Counted from the first letter of the stretch, positions 43,655-53,821 are shown. The stretch: DNA of 64,000 bases from Lysobacterales bacterium (GCA_017305055.1 JAFKMZ010000007.1:1-64000), one strand, 5' to 3'. Numbers and translations: made by a program. The notes: generated by a model from the letters alone, not told the origin.

Positions 43655-46594
43655 TCAGAAGGCCACGGTCCAGCGCGCCCAGTAATAGCGCCCAATCAGG
43701 TCGAAATTCATGGCGTCCGTGTTTGCATTGTTGGTGTTGTTCTCGTACAGCAGTGGTGGCTGCTTGTCGAACAGGTTGTTCACGCCAACGCTTATCTGCG
43801 AGCGCAGGGGCTTCAGGTCGTAGGTCAGCGACACGTCGTGGTACAGCGTCGAGCCATAATCGATATAGAAACCTTTCAAATGGCCACCAGCCGGCTGTGT
43901 ATCCTGCGACGGTGCCGGGGATCCCATCCGGAACTTGCCGATATACCTGACCTTCCAGGTGGCACTCCAGTCCCCCATGGACCAATGGCCGAACAGCCCC
44001 GCGCGCCATCTCGGGAACAGGCATTGCGCAACGCCAGGACAAGCCGAGGCCTGCGGCGAACCCACATTGGCATAATGCCCGGCATAATGGAATGTCGGCA
44101 CCCCAGGCGCGGTATCGGCGTTGTAATATTTCAGGTAGGTGGAATCCAACCTGAAATCAAACCTTCCCAGCATATCGGTATTGAATCCATATTGAACGGA
44201 CCAGTCCACCCCGCCCGTACTCACCGCTCCGAGGTTCCCGGTCGGCTCAACCGTCTTGTCGCTGAGCTGGCCTTGTTGCGGCCCACTCGCAAAGCGCTGG
44301 ATGAACGGGCAATACACCAGCTCACCCTGTGCGCACAGGTTCAACAGGTTGGAAACCGAAATACCGGATATCAGGTTCGACAGGTTGATATGCCAAAAAT
44401 CGACCGTGGTGCTCAGACCGGGAAGGTAGGAGGGGCTGTAGACCGCACCCAGGTCAAACGAGCGGCCACTCTCGGGTTTGATCGGAAAGCCCGAGGCGGC
44501 CGCGCCGGCCCTGTGGATACTGGTTTCGACCCCTTGCTTCACCGCGCTGTTCAAGAAGCTGCCGTCGGTGGGGACGTTCACGCAGGCGGGGTTGACCGGA
44601 CTTCCCGTGTAGTTGTCGCACGGATCGGATGTGATGAAAGGGCTGGTGTAGGACAGCGGCGAAAATTCCTCGCTGATGTTCGGTGCCCTGAACACATCAT
44701 CCAGGGACCCGCGCAGGAGCAGATCCTGGAAGGGGCGCCACTCCAGCTTGAACTCATAATCGTTGGTACTGCCAAACGTGTTGTATTTCGAATATCTGTC
44801 GCCGATCGTCGCATTCAGGCTTTGGACGCCAGGAAGGTCGTTCAGGATCGGGACAAACAATTCATAATACGCAGCCTTGACGTTGTATCCGCCGGAAAGC
44901 GAGCTGGTGCATCCGCGACCGATTTCGCATTTTCCCGTTGCGGGATCAGCGATCACCAACGGGCTCTCCTGGTCACGGTAGTTGAGTTTCAGGTAGTTCA
45001 ATCCCACCGCAAGCTGGACCGTACCGGCCGGCAAATCGAAAAGGCCACCATTCGCCTGCGCATACAATATTTTCTGGCGCGTCCGGCTGCTGAAGGGAAT
45101 GTGCACGTTCGCCGCCTGCAGTGCCGCCACTGAAGCCGGCAGCTGCATGTTGAACGGGTTGAAGGACGCATCACAATTTGCGATGGGCGCGCCAGGCTTC
45201 CCGCAGGTTACCGTCCCGGTTGCCGGATCGAGGAACGACGGGCCCATGTAGAGCCGACCCTCGGCCGCGCTGCCGCTGTCCAGTGAGCTTTCGTGCAGAT
45301 GCCCGTAATCGAGGCCCACGTCCCACTGCCAGTCCTGCAACCCCAGTGAAAGAGATCCCTTGAGTCCGGTGCGGAACTGGGCAACCTCGTCCGCGTTGTC
45401 GGTCATCCGGTTGCCCAACGGGACCGTGCGGGACGCAAAGGCGTTTCCGCCCGGGCCAAAGTCGACGCCAAACGGATTCCAGTAGTTGTCCTTGGATATC
45501 ACCACCGAGGGTGTATGAAAGGTATTTGGTGCCTGATGGAACGCTGCACGGGTCTTGGTGAAGTACATATCGGCATACAGCGATACGTTGCTCGCCAGGT
45601 CATAGCTTCCAAGGACGAAGCCCTGGGTACGCTGCTGCGGCGTGAGCAGCTCCGTGCTGCTCGCGTAGTTGTATTGATCGGAGTCGGCACCGCTGTTTTG
45701 ATAACAATGGTAATCGGCGATCGGGTTCATGCCACTCGCGCCAGGGTTGCGCGCAACGCGGCCACTCTGGCAACCCGCAAATGCGGCCGCAATGGGGCCA
45801 GTGCGGGGAAGCTGGGCATTGCCGAACTCGGAATTGGTCGAGCCCCCGGGAAACACCGCTGGCTTGCCGTTCTTGGAGGTAAGCTGCAGGGCGTATGCGG
45901 AATATGGCCGCTGCGACTCGTCGATCCCGTCGATTTCGCTGTAGCCGAAGCCGGCGATGATCCGACCCTTGTCCGACGAATGACCGATGGTGAGCGTATA
46001 TCCACGTTGCCTGCCATCAGATTGCGATGACAAGCCGTAACGCGCACTGATTTGCGCGCCCTCGACGTTCTGCTTGGTGATGAAGTTGACGACACCCCCG
46101 GTCGCATCCGAACCGTAGACTGCCGATGCGCCATTTTTCAGGACTTCAATACGCTCGATCATTGCCGCGGGGATCGAGCTCACATCACCACTCACGACGC
46201 GATGGCCGTCCACCAGGATCAAGGTTCTGTTTGGCCCCAGGCCACGCAGGCTCAGTTGCGTATCCCCCCGCGAGTTGCCGCTCGTATGGTTCTGCGGATT
46301 GATTGCCGCGCCGGTCATGGCCGGGAGTTGCTGCACCAGGTCGCCGAGGGTTGCGGCACCACTTGACGCGATCTGTGCCGTGCTGACGCTCAGCACCGGA
46401 TTCGCCGTTTCCAGGTCCACGCGTCGAATATGCGAACCGGTCACAATGACCGCCTTCAGATTCGTGGCATCTTTTTCGCCGTCCGCAGTGCCTGCAGTAC
46501 TCTGCGCAAACGCTGCAAATGCGAACATGGAGGTTCCCGCCGCGAACAGCGTAGCCCTGACGGCACGGTATATATTTGTACGATTCATGCTCAT
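43655..46594 (-). CDS. TonB-dependent receptor (peptide-type, plug plus barrel)
   Basis: A 979-residue outer-membrane receptor. Signal peptide residues about 1-30 (AAFAQS). The TonB box region is AVIVTGSHIRR. The plug domain has VLSVSTAQIASSGAATLGDLVQQLPAM, SLRGLGPNRTLILVDGHRV, and EVLKNGASAVYGSDATGGVVNFITK. Then a 22-strand barrel ends in the canonical aromatic YYWARWTVAF. The class with GSHIRR and LGDLVQQLPAMTG is typical of receptors for peptides or oligomers in Xanthomonadales. Sequence looks richer in A+T than its neighbours, which may reflect transfer. The receptor is first in the run of secreted hydrolase genes and likely imports their products. Confidence 0.95.
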   Translation of the reverse strand: MSMNRTNIYRAVRATLFAAGTSMFAFAAFAQSTAGTADGEKDATNLKAVIVTGSHIRRVDLETANPVLSVSTAQIASSGAATLGDLVQQLPAMTGAAINPQNHTSGNSRGDTQLSLRGLGPNRTLILVDGHRVVSGDVSSIPAAMIERIEVLKNGASAVYGSDATGGVVNFITKQNVEGAQISARYGLSSQSDGRQRGYTLTIGHSSDKGRIIAGFGYSEIDGIDESQRPYSAYALQLTSKNGKPAVFPGGSTNSEFGNAQLPRTGPIAAAFAGCQSGRVARNPGASGMNPIADYHCYQNSGADSDQYNYASSTELLTPQQRTQGFVLGSYDLASNVSLYADMYFTKTRAAFHQAPNTFHTPSVVISKDNYWNPFGVDFGPGGNAFASRTVPLGNRMTDNADEVAQFRTGLKGSLSLGLQDWQWDVGLDYGHLHESSLDSGSAAEGRLYMGPSFLDPATGTVTCGKPGAPIANCDASFNPFNMQLPASVAALQAANVHIPFSSRTRQKILYAQANGGLFDLPAGTVQLAVGLNYLKLNYRDQESPLVIADPATGKCEIGRGCTSSLSGGYNVKAAYYELFVPILNDLPGVQSLNATIGDRYSKYNTFGSTNDYEFKLEWRPFQDLLLRGSLDDVFRAPNISEEFSPLSYTSPFITSDPCDNYTGSPVNPACVNVPTDGSFLNSAVKQGVETSIHRAGAAASGFPIKPESGRSFDLGAVYSPSYLPGLSTTVDFWHINLSNLISGISVSNLLNLCAQGELVYCPFIQRFASGPQQGQLSDKTVEPTGNLGAVSTGGVDWSVQYGFNTDMLGRFDFRLDSTYLKYYNADTAPGVPTFHYAGHYANVGSPQASACPGVAQCLFPRWRAGLFGHWSMGDWSATWKVRYIGKFRMGSPAPSQDTQPAGGHLKGFYIDYGSTLYHDVSLTYDLKPLRSQISVGVNNLFDKQPPLLYENNTNNANTDAMNFDLIGRYYWARWTVAF

Positions 46595-47080
46595 CTCGCG
46601 TGATTCCTTCCAGAAGCTGACGCCTGGTATATGCAGATCGTAAATTTCTTTGGACACACTCCCGCATCCGCAATACGGGGCGGCTCGCCTTTTGGCGTTC
46701 GAATCCACTACGGAGGCAGGGGATGGTGCTGCAAGGGGTGCCGGCGGTTATGTCGTCACGATGCGAAAATATCCCGTGACGCGGATCATCCCGCGTATGG
46801 CACTCACAAGTTATTTCAATTCCGTTGCCTTAACGGAACTGTTTGTACTGCAATGCGACGTTAAATCGCATGTGCTAGAAGTCATTCGTGAAATCGCTTT
46901 TGCCAACAGCGACCGCACTCTCAACATGCACAGCCCTCGCCAATGCGGAATCGGGCCCGTAAAGTGGCAAGGCGACGCGCAACAACTGCGGTCAGGCATT
47001 CCAGGCGACAGTGCGCTGTGTCCGGCGGCGACGTGGCATCGTTGGTGTTGCTGCAGCTACTGCGTGGGCAGTGACGGCCA
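46595..47080. other. AT-richer intergenic region upstream of TonB receptor
   Basis: No credible gene is seen; the open frames across it lack family signs and RBS. It presumably holds the receptor promoter, reading leftward. TTGAAA (reverse strand, 46814-46819) and CATACG (46794-46799) form a weak pair. The stretch 46800-46920 is clearly lower in G+C than flanking coding DNA. Confidence 0.45.
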
Positions 47081-50000
47081 TCATTGATTGCGTGCACCCG
47101 GCGCACACGAGAGTTCCTCGAGGACTGGCAGCGCCAGCGGCTGGTCGCCAGCACCCGGCCGCGCATTCAACTTGGTGACTGCGGGCTGCAGGACCCGCCA
47201 GGCAGCGACCGTGGCATTGAAATCGCGACAGATCTGTTGATAGGTGGCGTACTGCGCGGCGACCGGCGCGCGATCGCTGAGATAGGTGACCAGGTGCAGC
47301 AGGGCCGAGGCCTGGCCATTGGTGCGGCTGAAGCTGAGTGGTCCGGTGACCGCCGGCACGGCGTAGTTGCTGCCCGAGAGGTTGATGGCCGCTTCGGCTG
47401 CGGTTCCGGTGAGCCTGGCCACACTGGCCTGCAAGGCTTTCGTACGTGCGCCGGCAGCGCCGGAGACCCCGCCCGCCGCCGTGTCCAGCTGCGCCTGCAG
47501 CGCGACGCCCTGCGTATAGGCACCCTTGCTGGCCGCCATCACGGCGACCACGTCCTGGGCCAGGGCCAGTTGTTTGCGCATTCCGTCCAGCACGTCGGGA
47601 GTGTCGCCAATCCGCGGGTCTTCCTGCACCACCAGGGGCTGCGTGGTGGCGACGCCATCCACGGTCAGCCTGAGGGTGTATGTGCCGGGTACGGCCAGCG
47701 GCCCCTGCGGTGCGAACGGCGTACCACCCGGCACGGCCTGCATCATGTCGCCGTAGCTCACGCGGATCGCCGGCGGAATCGGCCAGCGCAAGTCCCAGGT
47801 CACACGATGCGCACCGGATGTCGCCGGCAAGGGCAGGCGGGGCTGCAACCATGCGCTCTGCACTGGCGGCAGGGGTTGATCCAGCGGCGGGATGGGTGCG
47901 CTGGAATAGGTACGCACCACATTCCCGTTGGCGTCGAGTATCTGCAGTTCGACGGTTTGCGCCGGTTGCGCGAGGTAGTAGTCGATGACCGCGCCCTCCG
48001 GCGGATTCAAGGCATGCGGCACCTCGGCCGGGAACGGCGTGTCCTGGTTGACGTTGGCCTGGACACGGATGGCGGTTTCGGGACGGAACAAGTGCACCGG
48101 CTGGGTCGCCAGGGCCGCCGTCACCTGCTCGAGCGGGCTGATGTCGTCCAGCACCCAGATTGCGCGGCCATAGGTGCCGGCGATGAGGTCGTGGCCGTGG
48201 ATCTTGAGGTCGCGGTAGGACGCGGTCGGCAGGTTCAGGCGCAGCGGCTGCCAGTGCCCGCCGTCGTCGAAGGAGACGTGGACGGAGGTTTCCGTGCCGG
48301 CAAACAACAGGCCCTGCCTGTTCGGATCTTCGCGTACGACGCGCACGTAGCTCCCGGTGGGCTGGTCCGTCGGCAGGCCGGCAATGATCGTCTGCCAGGT
48401 CTTGCCGTAGTCCCGCGTGCGGTAGATGTGCGGCGTGTCGTCGCCAGCGAGGCTGTTGTCCACCGAAGCGTAGGCCGTGGCGGCATCGAAATGCGAGGCC
48501 TGGATGTTGACGTCGCCAAACTTGCCGACGCCGGGCGGGGTCACGTCCTGCCAATGCTGGCCGCCGTCCTGGCTGAGATAGGCCACGCCGTTGTTGCTGC
48601 CGGTCCACAGCACACCGGCGCGCACCGTCGACGGCGACAGCGAGGTCAGCGCGTCGCCATGGTGCACGCCCTCCGGCGGCGGTTCCGGCGCCTTGCCCGG
48701 ATGCGCGGTGAGATCCGGGCTGAGATTGCGCCAGCTGGTTCCGCGGTCACGGCTCGCCCACACGTCCTGCGTGCCGAAGTACAGCGTCTGCCCATCGGTG
48801 GAAAACACGATCGGTGCAGCCACGGCGCGGCGGTAGGCGGTGTCGCTGGTGTTGCTGATGCTGCCCGCGCCCGGGTCGACGATCTGCGCCTGCCAGGTGC
48901 CGCGCTGCAGGCGCGACAGGTAGCCCAGGTCGCCGTTGAGGAAGATCAGGTCGGGATCACTGGGATCCGGGGTGACGAAGCCGGTCTCCCAACCCGGCAA
49001 CTGGAACCAGTCGAAGAAGCCGTTGACCTGGCCGAAGTGGCCGCGGCTCGCCACGGCCACCGCGCCGCTGTCCTGCTTGGTGGCGTAGATCCAGTACGGA
49101 TACCGGTTGTCGGTGCTGACCTTGTAGACCTGGGCGGTCGGCTGGTTGTACCAGAGGCTCCAACTGGCGCCGCCATCGAGGCTCACGACCGCGCCCTGGT
49201 CGCCGCCATAGACGATGTGCCGTGGGTCGTCCGCATCGATCCACCACTGGTTGGGATCGTCGCCACCTGGCGCGCCCTTGAACGCCACCAGGGTGTGGCC
49301 ACCGTCGGTGGAGCGGTAGGCAGCGGTGCCCAGGGTGTAGAGCACGTCCGGATTGGCCGGATCAACCAGCACCTGCTTGCCCGAGGTGTAGATCGTCCTG
49401 GTTCCCAGCGACCAGCTCGCGCCGCCATCGTCCGAGCGATAGAGACCGCTGCGATTCAGCATGTAGAGGCGCTGCGCGCCGGTGTGTGCGGCAACAGCCA
49501 CCTCGCCGATCGACGCTGGCTGGTTGCGGCCCATGACCCGCGTCCAGGTGACGCCCTCGTCGGTGGACTTGTACAAGGCCGTCGGTCCCGGATGCGCAAA
49601 GGAGCGCCTCGCGCCCGGCGCATGGACGGTCTGCGCCAGCGTGGCAAACACCACTTGTGGATGGTCCGCGGCCCAGGCCAGGCCGGTGGCACCGGAGTCC
49701 GGGCCGGCATCCAGCACCCGCTGCCAGCTGTGCCCGCCATCGGTGCTGCGGAACACGCCACGCTGGCCGCCCGGCGTGAACCTCGCGCCGCGCGTGGCGG
49801 CCAGCAGCAGCCGGGGATCGTGTGGGTCGACCAGCAGCGCGGCAATGGGGCCGGCATCGCGCAGACCCGCGCTCTGCCAATGTGCGCCGGCGTCGTTCGA
49901 GGTCCAGATGCCGCTGCTGTACGGGGAGCCGAAGGTGCTGCCGGTCCCGGCATAGATTGTCTGCGGCTGCGACTGCGCGACGGCCAGCGCCGTGATGCCG

Positions 50001-50308
50001 CGAATCCCGTGTACCGCGTCGGTGAGCGGCACCCAGGTGATGCCGGCGTTCTCGGTCTTCCAGACGCCGCCATCGTCGGCGCCCATGTAGGCGATTGCCG
50101 GCTGTCCGTCCACCCCGGCCACCGAGCTCACCCGGCCGGCAATGAACGGCCCGACATTGCGCCATTGCATGCCTTGCAACAGCTCCGGGCTGACCTGTGC
50201 CTGCACCGGGCCGCTGGTGATGCCAACGGCAGTGCATGCCAGCATGATGCCCAGTGCGCGCAGCAGCGCAGTGTTGCCGAATGACGTCACGGCGCAGTCC
50301 CCGTCCAT
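47081..50308 (-). CDS. secreted sortilin/VPS10-like BNR-repeat protein, copy 2
   Basis: A 1075-residue exported beta-propeller protein related to the gene at 36781 (same order of VWKTENAGITW, IWTSNDAGAHW, FRSTDGGHSW, YKSTDEGVTW, YRSDDGGASW, LSQDGGQHW and the C-terminal YYLAQPAQTVELQILDANGNVVRTY, HRVTWDLRWPIPP). The signal region is MLACTAVGITSGPVQAQ. No catalytic residues can be assigned, and the repeated Asp boxes are structural. The start is uncertain: ATG 50308 and GTG 50329 have no good RBS. It is divergent from the S9 peptidase gene. Confidence 0.88.
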   Translation of the reverse strand: MDGDCAVTSFGNTALLRALGIMLACTAVGITSGPVQAQVSPELLQGMQWRNVGPFIAGRVSSVAGVDGQPAIAYMGADDGGVWKTENAGITWVPLTDAVHGIRGITALAVAQSQPQTIYAGTGSTFGSPYSSGIWTSNDAGAHWQSAGLRDAGPIAALLVDPHDPRLLLAATRGARFTPGGQRGVFRSTDGGHSWQRVLDAGPDSGATGLAWAADHPQVVFATLAQTVHAPGARRSFAHPGPTALYKSTDEGVTWTRVMGRNQPASIGEVAVAAHTGAQRLYMLNRSGLYRSDDGGASWSLGTRTIYTSGKQVLVDPANPDVLYTLGTAAYRSTDGGHTLVAFKGAPGGDDPNQWWIDADDPRHIVYGGDQGAVVSLDGGASWSLWYNQPTAQVYKVSTDNRYPYWIYATKQDSGAVAVASRGHFGQVNGFFDWFQLPGWETGFVTPDPSDPDLIFLNGDLGYLSRLQRGTWQAQIVDPGAGSISNTSDTAYRRAVAAPIVFSTDGQTLYFGTQDVWASRDRGTSWRNLSPDLTAHPGKAPEPPPEGVHHGDALTSLSPSTVRAGVLWTGSNNGVAYLSQDGGQHWQDVTPPGVGKFGDVNIQASHFDAATAYASVDNSLAGDDTPHIYRTRDYGKTWQTIIAGLPTDQPTGSYVRVVREDPNRQGLLFAGTETSVHVSFDDGGHWQPLRLNLPTASYRDLKIHGHDLIAGTYGRAIWVLDDISPLEQVTAALATQPVHLFRPETAIRVQANVNQDTPFPAEVPHALNPPEGAVIDYYLAQPAQTVELQILDANGNVVRTYSSAPIPPLDQPLPPVQSAWLQPRLPLPATSGAHRVTWDLRWPIPPAIRVSYGDMMQAVPGGTPFAPQGPLAVPGTYTLRLTVDGVATTQPLVVQEDPRIGDTPDVLDGMRKQLALAQDVVAVMAASKGAYTQGVALQAQLDTAAGGVSGAAGARTKALQASVARLTGTAAEAAINLSGSNYAVPAVTGPLSFSRTNGQASALLHLVTYLSDRAPVAAQYATYQQICRDFNATVAAWRVLQPAVTKLNARPGAGDQPLALPVLEELSCAPGARNQ

Positions 50309-50422
50309 GCAATGCCCGGATGCTCCCACGATTCAAACGCAGGCGACATGTGACCTTTGGCACTACGGCCGCAGCGCGCAACGCGGTTCGCTATGCTTGG
50401 GGTTTCCACAGGGGACAAGAAG

Positions 50423-52858
50423 ATGCTCATGCATCGCTGGATGTTGGCGGGATGCCTTGCGCTGCTGTTGCCCGCGGCGGTCGCCGCACAGGCGCCGGAG
50501 GCGAGGGCGGCACAAACCGCTCTGGACCTGGAAACCATCATGGCCAATACCGACTGGATGGGTCAGGCGGTGGAGGATCCGTATTGGAGCGTGGATGGGC
50601 GCAGCCTGTATTACTCCCTGAAGCGCGACGGCAGTCCGGTGCGCGACCTGTACCGGGTCGACCCGGCGAGCGGGCGCAGCACCAAGCTCGATCCGGCCGG
50701 GATGGCCAGCGCCGATGGGCCGGCCATCTTCGACCGCGACCGCCGATACGCCACCTACCTGCTGCACGACGATGTCTTCGTGGTGAGCCTGGCGAACGGC
50801 AAGCGCACACAGGTCACCCATTCCGGGGAGATCCGGCAGCAGCCGCAGTTCTCGGCCGACGGGCGCGCCGTGCAATACCGGCAGGGTGCGGACTGGTATC
50901 GCTACGACGTGCAGGGCGGCGCCACCACCCAGCTGGTGGCCTTGAACTTCGCCGACGACCCACAGGCCAAGACGCCGGATGACCTGGGCGAACTGCAGCT
51001 CAGCCTGTTCAAGACCCTGCGTCAGCTGAAGGCCGACCAGCAGGCCGAGCGCGAGCGCGAGCAGGCACTGCAGGCCGCCGATCCAGGCCGCACGCCGCAG
51101 CCGTTCTGGCTCGGCACCAAGGTCACGCCGGTGGGCAGCGCGTTGTCACCGAACGGGCGCTATGTGGTGGTGGTGACAACTCCCAAGGACCACGCCAAGG
51201 GCGAGGCCGCCAAGGTCAACCACTACGTCACCGACAGCGGCTACACAGAGGTGCAGAACGTGCGCACCTACGTCGGCCGCAACAAGCCGGCACCGCAGTC
51301 GCTGTTGCTGCTGGATCTGCAGACCCACCAGGTCCACCCACTCGCCACCGACCAGTTGCCCGGGGTCAAGGACGATCCGCTGGCCGACATCCGCGCCCGG
51401 ACCGTGGCCGCGCTGAAACAGGCCGGCAAGGACGACCAGGCCAAGGCACTCGTGGCACCGGCGGTGCGTCCGGTCAGCGTCAACGGTGGCCGGTCCAGCC
51501 CCGGTATCGTGTGGAGCGCCGACGGCAACCAGGCTGCGATCCAGCTGCGCGCGATCGACAACAAGGATCGCTGGATCGTCACCGTCGACTTTGCCAACCA
51601 CACCCTGGTCACCCAGCACCAGTTGCATGACCAGGCCTGGATCAACTGGGCTTTCAACGACTTCGGCTGGCTCAAGGACGGCCGCACGTTGTGGTACCTG
51701 AGCGAGGAAAGCGGCCATTCGCAGCTGTACACCAAGGCCCTCGACGGCAAGCCCAAGCTGCTCACCGGTGGCGGCGCGTTCGAGGTGAGCGACCCGGAGC
51801 TGTCAGCCGATGGCAAGTGGTTCTACCTGCTGACGAACAAGACCGCACCCATCAGTTACGACGCGTGGCGGGTTCCCTCCACGGGCGGCACGCTGACCCG
51901 GCTCACCCAGTACCAAGGCGTTGATGGCGCGCTGCTGTCGCCGAACGGCAAGCGGCTGGCGGTCCTCCATTCCGGGGCCTACCTGCTTCCGCAGCTCGCG
52001 GTGCAGGACGCATCCGGCGGCACGCCGCGTGAGCTCACCGATACCATGAGCAAGGCGTTTGCCGGGCGGCCATGGATCAAGCCACAGATCGTGCAGGTGC
52101 CCTCCTCGCATGGCGCCGGCGTGATCTACGCCAAGTACTACGGCCCGGCCGACAGCAGCGCCGCGGCTTCGCGTCCGGCGATCCTGTTCGTGCACGGCGC
52201 GGGCTATCTGCAGAACGTATCGCTGCGCGGGACGTCCTACGTCCACGAGCAGATGTTCAACAACCTGCTGGTGCAACAGGGCTATGTGGTGCTGGACATG
52301 GACTACCGCGGTTCGGCCGGTTACGGCCGGGCCTGGCGCACTGCGATCTACCGCAACATGGGTCATCCCGAGCTGGAGGACCTGCTGGACGGCAAGGCGT
52401 GGCTGGTGCAGCAGCACCAGGCCGACCCCAAGCGCGTCGGACTCTACGGCGGCAGCTACGGCGGCTTCATGACCGCCATGGCCCTGCTGCGCGCGCCAGG
52501 TGAATTTGCCGCCGGCTCCGCCCAGCGCTCGGTCACCGACTGGACCAGTTACAACGACGGCTACACGTCCAACATCCTCAACGATCCGCAACTGGATCCC
52601 GAGGCCTACAAGCGCAGTTCGCCGATCGAATTTGCCGCAAACCTGCGCGACCCGCTGCTGCTCCAGCACGGCTTGATCGACGACAACGTGATGGCCAGCG
52701 ACACCATCCGCCTGTACCAGCGCTTCATCGAGCTGCACAAGAAGAACTTCTGGATTTCGCTGTATCCGCTGGAAAGACACGCCTTCGTGCATGCCGATTC
52801 CTGGTACGACGAGTTCCGGCGCATCGACGAGCTGTTCAACACCTACGTCAAGCAATAG
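50423..52858 (+). CDS. S9 family peptidase (dipeptidyl peptidase IV-like)
   Basis: An 811-residue exported serine peptidase. Signal peptide at residues 1-22 (MLAGCLALLLPAAVAAQA). An N-terminal eight-bladed beta-propeller precedes the hydrolase domain, where the triad is visible: Ser678 in YGGSYGGFM, Asp753 or 754 in LIDDNV, and His786 in ERHAF. It removes dipeptides from peptides, often after proline. The start follows AGGGGAC seven bases away; upstream alternatives lack an RBS. It is on the opposite strand to the BNR-repeat gene, with a 114-base shared promoter region. Confidence 0.96.
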   Translation: MLMHRWMLAGCLALLLPAAVAAQAPEARAAQTALDLETIMANTDWMGQAVEDPYWSVDGRSLYYSLKRDGSPVRDLYRVDPASGRSTKLDPAGMASADGPAIFDRDRRYATYLLHDDVFVVSLANGKRTQVTHSGEIRQQPQFSADGRAVQYRQGADWYRYDVQGGATTQLVALNFADDPQAKTPDDLGELQLSLFKTLRQLKADQQAEREREQALQAADPGRTPQPFWLGTKVTPVGSALSPNGRYVVVVTTPKDHAKGEAAKVNHYVTDSGYTEVQNVRTYVGRNKPAPQSLLLLDLQTHQVHPLATDQLPGVKDDPLADIRARTVAALKQAGKDDQAKALVAPAVRPVSVNGGRSSPGIVWSADGNQAAIQLRAIDNKDRWIVTVDFANHTLVTQHQLHDQAWINWAFNDFGWLKDGRTLWYLSEESGHSQLYTKALDGKPKLLTGGGAFEVSDPELSADGKWFYLLTNKTAPISYDAWRVPSTGGTLTRLTQYQGVDGALLSPNGKRLAVLHSGAYLLPQLAVQDASGGTPRELTDTMSKAFAGRPWIKPQIVQVPSSHGAGVIYAKYYGPADSSAAASRPAILFVHGAGYLQNVSLRGTSYVHEQMFNNLLVQQGYVVLDMDYRGSAGYGRAWRTAIYRNMGHPELEDLLDGKAWLVQQHQADPKRVGLYGGSYGGFMTAMALLRAPGEFAAGSAQRSVTDWTSYNDGYTSNILNDPQLDPEAYKRSSPIEFAANLRDPLLLQHGLIDDNVMASDTIRLYQRFIELHKKNFWISLYPLERHAFVHADSWYDEFRRIDELFNTYVKQ

Positions 52859-52898
52859 GAGCCCGCCCCCACCCTTCCTTGCGGCGGCGGAAGCAAAA

Positions 52899-52928
52899 CG
52901 GGCATGCATCGCGCACGATGCATGCCCG
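52899..52928. terminator. perfect 13-bp stem-loop, Rho-independent terminator
   Basis: Arms CGGGCATGCATCG and CGATGCATGCCCG around the loop CGCA, lying between convergent stop codons. On the minus strand the stem is followed by GTTTTG, so it best terminates the small secreted protein gene; it can also act on the S9 peptidase transcript. Confidence 0.85.
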
Positions 52929-52967
52929 TACCCGTCTTGCTGGCCGGTCAACCCGGCGCAGTGGACG

Positions 52968-53621
52968 TCAGTGCAAGGATGCCAGCTTGACGTTCGGAAC
53001 CTTCAGCGCCTGGGCGACGTCGTACATGGCCTGGTTCAGGATCTTGTGCGTGTTCTCATCGGCGCCGTGGCCAAACTTGGCATCGATGTCCTGCATCACG
53101 CCGACGTGGATGTCGTGCGACAAGGCGACATCGAACAGGTAGCCCGACCACCAGACGCCATCCGGCGCGATACCCGCCTTGACCAGCGCCTCGGCCAACT
53201 TGGCGCCCTTCAGGTCAGCCGGCGCCGCAGGCAATTTGACGCCCGCCGCGGTGGCACGCTTGAGACCCGCATTGACGGCAAACGTCATGCCGTTGATGAA
53301 GTCGGTGACGTTCTTCTCGCCATACTGCTTGTTGAGCTTGGCGACTTCAGCATTGACGGTCTTCTCGCCCAGCATCGACACCAGGGCCTTGGAGAAGCTG
53401 AAGTCGGATGCGCCGCCACCGGCCTTGACCAGCGCGGCCGTGGCTTCCAAAGCCGGTGCGCCGTTGTAGGTGGGACCACCGAACCAGTTCATCGCCGACG
53501 CGTTCATCTGCGTCTGACTCGTTTCCTGCGTGGGCGTAGCCGCCATATCGGCGCGCGCCTGCACGGCAGTAACGGCGCCAAAGGCAAGGGCAACACCGAA
53601 GGCTAATACAGTCTTGTTCAT
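52968..53621 (-). CDS. small secreted protein of unknown function
   Basis: A 217-residue protein not recognised as a named family. It has a clear signal peptide at residues 1-24 (MNKTVLAFGVALAFGAVTAVQARA) with AAGGAG nine bases before the ATG. The mature part contains MNWFGGPTYNGAPALEATAALVKAGGGASDFSF, then LVSMLGEKTVNAEVAKLNKQYGEKNVTDFINGM, and a C-terminal region VWWSGYLFDVALSHDIHVGVMQDIDAKFG. It is mostly helical and lysine/alanine-rich with no cysteine. The gene is alone, with a strong terminator behind it and folE divergent ahead. Confidence 0.75.
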   Translation of the reverse strand: MNKTVLAFGVALAFGAVTAVQARADMAATPTQETSQTQMNASAMNWFGGPTYNGAPALEATAALVKAGGGASDFSFSKALVSMLGEKTVNAEVAKLNKQYGEKNVTDFINGMTFAVNAGLKRATAAGVKLPAAPADLKGAKLAEALVKAGIAPDGVWWSGYLFDVALSHDIHVGVMQDIDAKFGHGADENTHKILNQAMYDVAQALKVPNVKLASLH

Positions 53622-53821
53622 GAACTTCACTCCTTGAGATCGACAGCGTGGGCATGCTGCTGCGCGCCCCTGGACTGCCTCGGCCCATGTGATGCGACAG
53701 CTGCCGGAAAGGTTCCGGCGACGCACTCCGCCACCCCTCACCCCAGTCCGCACCACCCGGCGGGAACCTGAGACGCCGTACCGGCATCCAATGGCCGCCA
53801 ACAACGGAGCTCCAGCCGATC

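Noticed and set aside
41212-43950. 912-residue plus-strand frame over the M28 peptidase
   Set aside because: Shadow of a gene with visible zinc-ligand motifs on the minus strand.
47084-50284. 1066-residue plus-strand frame across the second BNR-repeat gene
   Set aside because: Antisense shadow with the same unusual composition; the minus strand has the true protein.
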